Origin: Bacteroidota bacterium
Lineage (GTDB): Bacteria; Bacteroidota; Bacteroidia; Sphingobacteriales; Sphingobacteriaceae
Reading direction: 5' to 3'
Assembly: GCA_013289045.1 (NCBI GenBank)
Contig: JABDAU010000040.1
Coordinates: 1 to 34,481, forward strand
Length of the DNA: 34,481 bases
In this document: positions 31,680 to 34,481 of the stretch, one piece after another
How positions within the stretch are numbered: the stretch's first letter is position 1
How the letters are laid out: every line of letters starts with the position of its first letter
Program-made: the position numbers and the translations under genes
The notes under the pieces: generated by a model
Told to the model about the DNA's origin: nothing
The model's database searches: none
The model's input: only the letters and a program-made list of their open reading frames with translations

Positions 31680-32942
31680 TTATTTCGTCTTCGCATTATT
31701 CAGCACCCGATATCCCACCAATTCCTCCCATCTCGCTGTTGGCGGATGATAATAAACCAGTATTTGGTAGCCGTTCTCCGTTTCAAAGTAATTACCTTCT
31801 AAAACTGTGTCATCTGGTTTTTTGGTGGCGTTATCCACCCAAACGTATTCATAATCGTAAACGCCTTGTTTCAGGAACAGGTGGGTAAAAAACTTGCCGC
31901 GCGCATCATAATCCATTTTGCTGCGATCATCGAGCTTATAATCGTTGAATTTACCTACAATGTAAGCTGTACCATCCGCCGAGGTTTTATTGGCATTCAG
32001 ACTGAAATACAAGTGTGTATAGTCCGCATCAACAGTAGGGTTTCCGCTGCCGTCCTGGTTGATGATGTAGTAATTACCGTCGTTATCAAAATTCTGTACA
32101 TAATTAGGCACGTTGCGGCTTTGATCGGTCAACAATACGACTGTGTTGGCAGTATCCTTATAAATAGCCGAAATACTTTCAGATTTCAATCGCAAAGTAC
32201 GTGTATCGAAGTGTCTGAACTCATTCCTGCCGGGGAAATCGTTAGTGTTCAAATCTTCATAGATCAGTTGATTGCCGCGGATATATTGCGGCTGCGTAGT
32301 AAACTGGCCGGTTTCGTCGCGCTGGTTTTGCATTACCCAGATGCGTAGGTCTGTACTCGGGTTTTGTACCACCAAATTGCCGTAATTGAGCTGGAAGTTT
32401 ATTTTTTGGTTACTGTTACGAAGATTGAGATCACTGGAAGTCGCGATATCGGCGGCAATAGATACTTTGTCGTTAACTACGTACAGTTTGCGGGTCAGGA
32501 CTATTTTATTGGGATCGTCATCTTCATAAACCTTCAAAATGTAGTTGCCTGATATTTTGGGTGCGATATTGGAGTTGGGCAGCTTTATGGTATAATGCGT
32601 GTATTTCTGAAAAGTAGCTGATGAATAGCTGTAGTCCAGTATTTTATCTTCGTTAAAGCCGGTGAGGTATTCGGTTGTGGCGAGGTTGGATGAGTTCCAG
32701 TCGCCGTCGCAATGCTCGATAGTGTAATAGAAATATTTTGTACCGCCGCGCAGGTCGTCAAAATCGAGCTCGACCTGCTCACCTGAACCGAGGCGGATGA
32801 TAGGGAAGGATGGGTTCTTTTTGGTGTTGTAAAACTGGACGCTTTTTATGGAAGGGCTGTAAACGTTATTTTCGTAAGGTGATTGCTGGGCAAAGCACCA
32901 AACGGGGAAAAGCAATAAAATAAACATGCATATCTTCTTCAT
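31680..32942 (-). CDS. Type IX secretion system plug protein (DUF5103)
   Basis: A 420-residue exported protein with signal peptide MKKICMFILLLFPVWCFAQ. It is recognised as DUF5103, the Plug component of type IX secretion: VYSPSIKSVQFYNTKKNPSFPIIRLGSGEQVELDFDDL (about 27-64), YYTIEHCDGDWNSSNLATTEYLTGFNEDKILDYSYS (about 71-106), GNYILKVYEDDDPNKIVLTRKLYV, then the C-terminal part FFTHLFLKQGVYDYEYVWVDNA and LVYYHPPTARWEELVGYR. It plugs the SprA translocon on the periplasmic side, by what is known of the Flavobacterium system. The other T9SS genes are not in the window. The gene is preceded by the palindrome at 33011-33108. Confidence 0.92.
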   Translation of the reverse strand: MKKICMFILLLFPVWCFAQQSPYENNVYSPSIKSVQFYNTKKNPSFPIIRLGSGEQVELDFDDLRGGTKYFYYTIEHCDGDWNSSNLATTEYLTGFNEDKILDYSYSSATFQKYTHYTIKLPNSNIAPKISGNYILKVYEDDDPNKIVLTRKLYVVNDKVSIAADIATSSDLNLRNSNQKINFQLNYGNLVVQNPSTDLRIWVMQNQRDETGQFTTQPQYIRGNQLIYEDLNTNDFPGRNEFRHFDTRTLRLKSESISAIYKDTANTVVLLTDQSRNVPNYVQNFDNDGNYYIINQDGSGNPTVDADYTHLYFSLNANKTSADGTAYIVGKFNDYKLDDRSKMDYDARGKFFTHLFLKQGVYDYEYVWVDNATKKPDDTVLEGNYFETENGYQILVYYHPPTARWEELVGYRVLNNAKTK

Positions 32943-33010
32943 AACATAAGCTAATTACCGCTTTTTGAATGAAGAAACGAAGGGTTTGAGAAAAGATTAT
33001 TTATAGCAGA

Positions 33011-33108
33011 CCGTCATGCTGAACTTGTTTCAGCACCTCACATGCAAAGTGTCCGCCTGCATGTGTACCGCCTGTCTGTGAGATCCTGAAACAAGTTCAG
33101 GATGACGG
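33011..33108. repeat. GTCATNCTGAA / TTCAGNATGAC dispersed palindrome
   Basis: Arms CCGTCATGCTGAAC...CAGCACCTCACA (33011-33042) and TGTGAGATCC...TGACGG (33077-33108) pair with 3 mismatches in 32. Each arm is also a small hairpin: GCTGAA/TTCAGC (33018-33034) and CCTGAA/TTCAGG (33085-33101). CATGCA and TGCATG are at the centre. It lies between the ABC-F stop and the plug gene start. Confidence 0.88.
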
Positions 33109-33123
33109 GTTGGAGGGTTAAAT

Positions 33124-34481
33124 TTACGCCTCTAGCTCCATGATCTGCTCAGCCAATGCTTCCCATTTCAATTGCAATGCACCCAATTCCAGTTTCCGCT
33201 GGTCATAGTCATGCGTTACTGCTTTTGACTTGGTTGCATCGTTGTAAAGCTTGTCATCAGCCAGTTGAACTTCCAATCCTTTAATGGTTTTTTCCAGAAC
33301 AGCGATCTGTTCTTCCATCTTTGCCAAATCCTGGTTCAGTTTTTTTAGCTGATAGCTTTTATCATTTGATGGCTGCTGCTGTTTTGCAGGCTCAGGCTTC
33401 TTTTCTTCTTTTTTAGGCTGAGGAGCAGGCGCATTCTTTTGCTCTATCTTGCGTTTTGCGTTCCATTCCTCATATTCCTGGTAGGTACCCGGGTAAGATT
33501 TTATCTTCTTATCTTCGATGAACCAGATCTTATTGGCCACATTATCCAGGAAATACCTGTCGTGCGATACCACTATGATGGTTCCTTCGTATTGCTGCAG
33601 GGCCTGGATCAAAATATTCACCGAAGCCATATCCAGGTGATTGGTGGGCTCATCCAGGATAAGGAAGTTGGCGTCCGCTGTAAGCGCTTTAGCCAGCGCA
33701 ACGCGTGATTTCTCACCACCCGAAAGCACTTTTATCTTTTTAAATGCGTCATCACCCGTGAAAAGGAAAGACCCTAATATTGTCCTCAGTTCGGTCTCGG
33801 TATGTTTTGGCGCAAAGGCCTGTAATTCCTGCAATATCTGGTTTTCAAGGTGCAGCGATTCCAACTGGTGTTGCGCAAAAAAAGTTTGGGTAACGTTATG
33901 GCCGTTATCGCGTGTACCGCTAAACTCATGGTCTGTACCGGCTATAATACGCAGCAAAGTAGATTTACCTTTACCGTTGGCGCCGATCAGGGCTATTTTA
34001 TCACCCTTTTCAATCAGGCCTTCTGTATCCTGTAATATCTCCAAACCGGGATAGCTTTTGTTGATATGCTCCAGCGTTACCACATGCCTGCCCGACTGTT
34101 TGGAAAAACGGAAAGAAAAGCTTACTTCCGGATTGTCATCATCCACATCATCTACACGTTCAAGCTTGTCCAACGCCTTAATACGCGATTGCGCCATTTT
34201 GGCTTTCGATGCTTTTGCACGGAAGCGCTCTATAAGGCGTTCTTCCTGCTTTATTTTCGACTGCTGGTTTTTAAACTCGCCGCGTTGTACCTCTTCCCTT
34301 AACGCTTTTTCTTCCAAATAGAAAGTGTAATTGCCTGCATAAGCAGTCAACTTGCCTTTGCGCGATTCAACCGTACGGTTGATCACTTTATCAAGGAACC
34401 AACGGTCATGCGATACGATCACAATAGCGCCATCAAAAGCTTTCAAATAGTCTTCCAGCCATTGTATGGACGGTAAGTCTA
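33124..34481 (-). CDS. ABC-F family ATPase, N-terminal part missing
   Basis: About 451 residues are visible; the frame is open to the right edge, reading DLPSIQWLEDYL before AFDGAIVIVSHD, so the first ATPase domain mostly lies outside. What remains: the end of the first ATPase domain (VSHDRWFLDKVINRTVE), the interdomain linker, a complete second ATPase domain with Walker A GANGKGKST, signature LSGGEKSRVALAKAL and Walker B FLILDEPTNHLD, and a C-terminal coiled coil rich in Lys and Glu (about the last 70 residues, QLKKLNQDLAKMEEQI). The family acts on ribosomes; the coiled coil resembles the Uup/YheS subgroups. No transmembrane segments. It is probably the upstream neighbour of the plug gene, separated by a palindrome that may end its transcript. 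Confidence 0.95.
   Translation of the reverse strand, partial: DLPSIQWLEDYLKAFDGAIVIVSHDRWFLDKVINRTVESRKGKLTAYAGNYTFYLEEKALREEVQRGEFKNQQSKIKQEERLIERFRAKASKAKMAQSRIKALDKLERVDDVDDDNPEVSFSFRFSKQSGRHVVTLEHINKSYPGLEILQDTEGLIEKGDKIALIGANGKGKSTLLRIIAGTDHEFSGTRDNGHNVTQTFFAQHQLESLHLENQILQELQAFAPKHTETELRTILGSFLFTGDDAFKKIKVLSGGEKSRVALAKALTADANFLILDEPTNHLDMASVNILIQALQQYEGTIIVVSHDRYFLDNVANKIWFIEDKKIKSYPGTYQEYEEWNAKRKIEQKNAPAPQPKKEEKKPEPAKQQQPSNDKSYQLKKLNQDLAKMEEQIAVLEKTIKGLEVQLADDKLYNDATKSKAVTHDYDQRKLELGALQLKWEALAEQIMELEA

Overview
The window looks like chromosomal DNA of a Bacteroidota bacterium, most likely a Sphingobacteriaceae member of the Mucilaginibacter/Pedobacter type. The signs are a type IX secretion plug protein (DUF5103), many short secreted proteins ending the signal peptide in AQ, start sites with no Shine-Dalgarno but TAnnTTTG boxes close to the start codon, and many dispersed palindromic intergenic repeats of the kind I associate with this group. 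The genus is an inference from style; no search was run. I see no rRNA, tRNA, CRISPR array, prophage or transposase.

Layout. 1-885 is the 3' part of an FtsX/LolE-type permease. 1018-5374 is a minus-strand run: MBL-fold/rhodanese protein, MnmD tRNA methyltransferase, a secreted protein, MazG, and an outer-membrane-type protein; the first four are tightly spaced. 5481-8000 (+) is a secreted macroglobulin-like protein, separated by a bidirectional terminator from an M13 metallopeptidase (8182-10263, -). 10601-17859 holds core and signalling genes: valS, a hybrid histidine kinase, a solitary HsdR_N-type nuclease-fold protein (-), holA and an APS kinase. 17870-20503 (-) is a one-module adenylation-carrier-thioesterase enzyme, followed by a secreted CarboxypepD_reg-like protein (-) and an EVE-domain protein (+). 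22057-25430 (+) is a compact run of three exported carbohydrate-related proteins (beta-propeller-like, CBM9-like, glycosidase-like TIM barrel). An AT-rich orphan gene, a small lipoprotein, a YfcC transporter with an acyl-CoA thioesterase, a DPP IV peptidase, the T9SS plug protein and a partial ABC-F ATPase complete the window.

Most of the window is ordinary housekeeping and secreted-protein content. The unusual layer is the repeats. Several intergenic regions carry palindromes, two of them nested inside one another (28732-29018 and 31545-31677). One cluster (15740-15935) holds five related hairpins, some with paired substitutions that keep the stem. Repeats that look like the same intergenic kind also appear to sit in frame inside two core genes, mnmD and valS, in each case at two places. 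The best candidate for unknown chemistry is the lone A-T-TE enzyme; the best candidate for an undescribed substrate pathway is the three-gene exported carbohydrate cluster.
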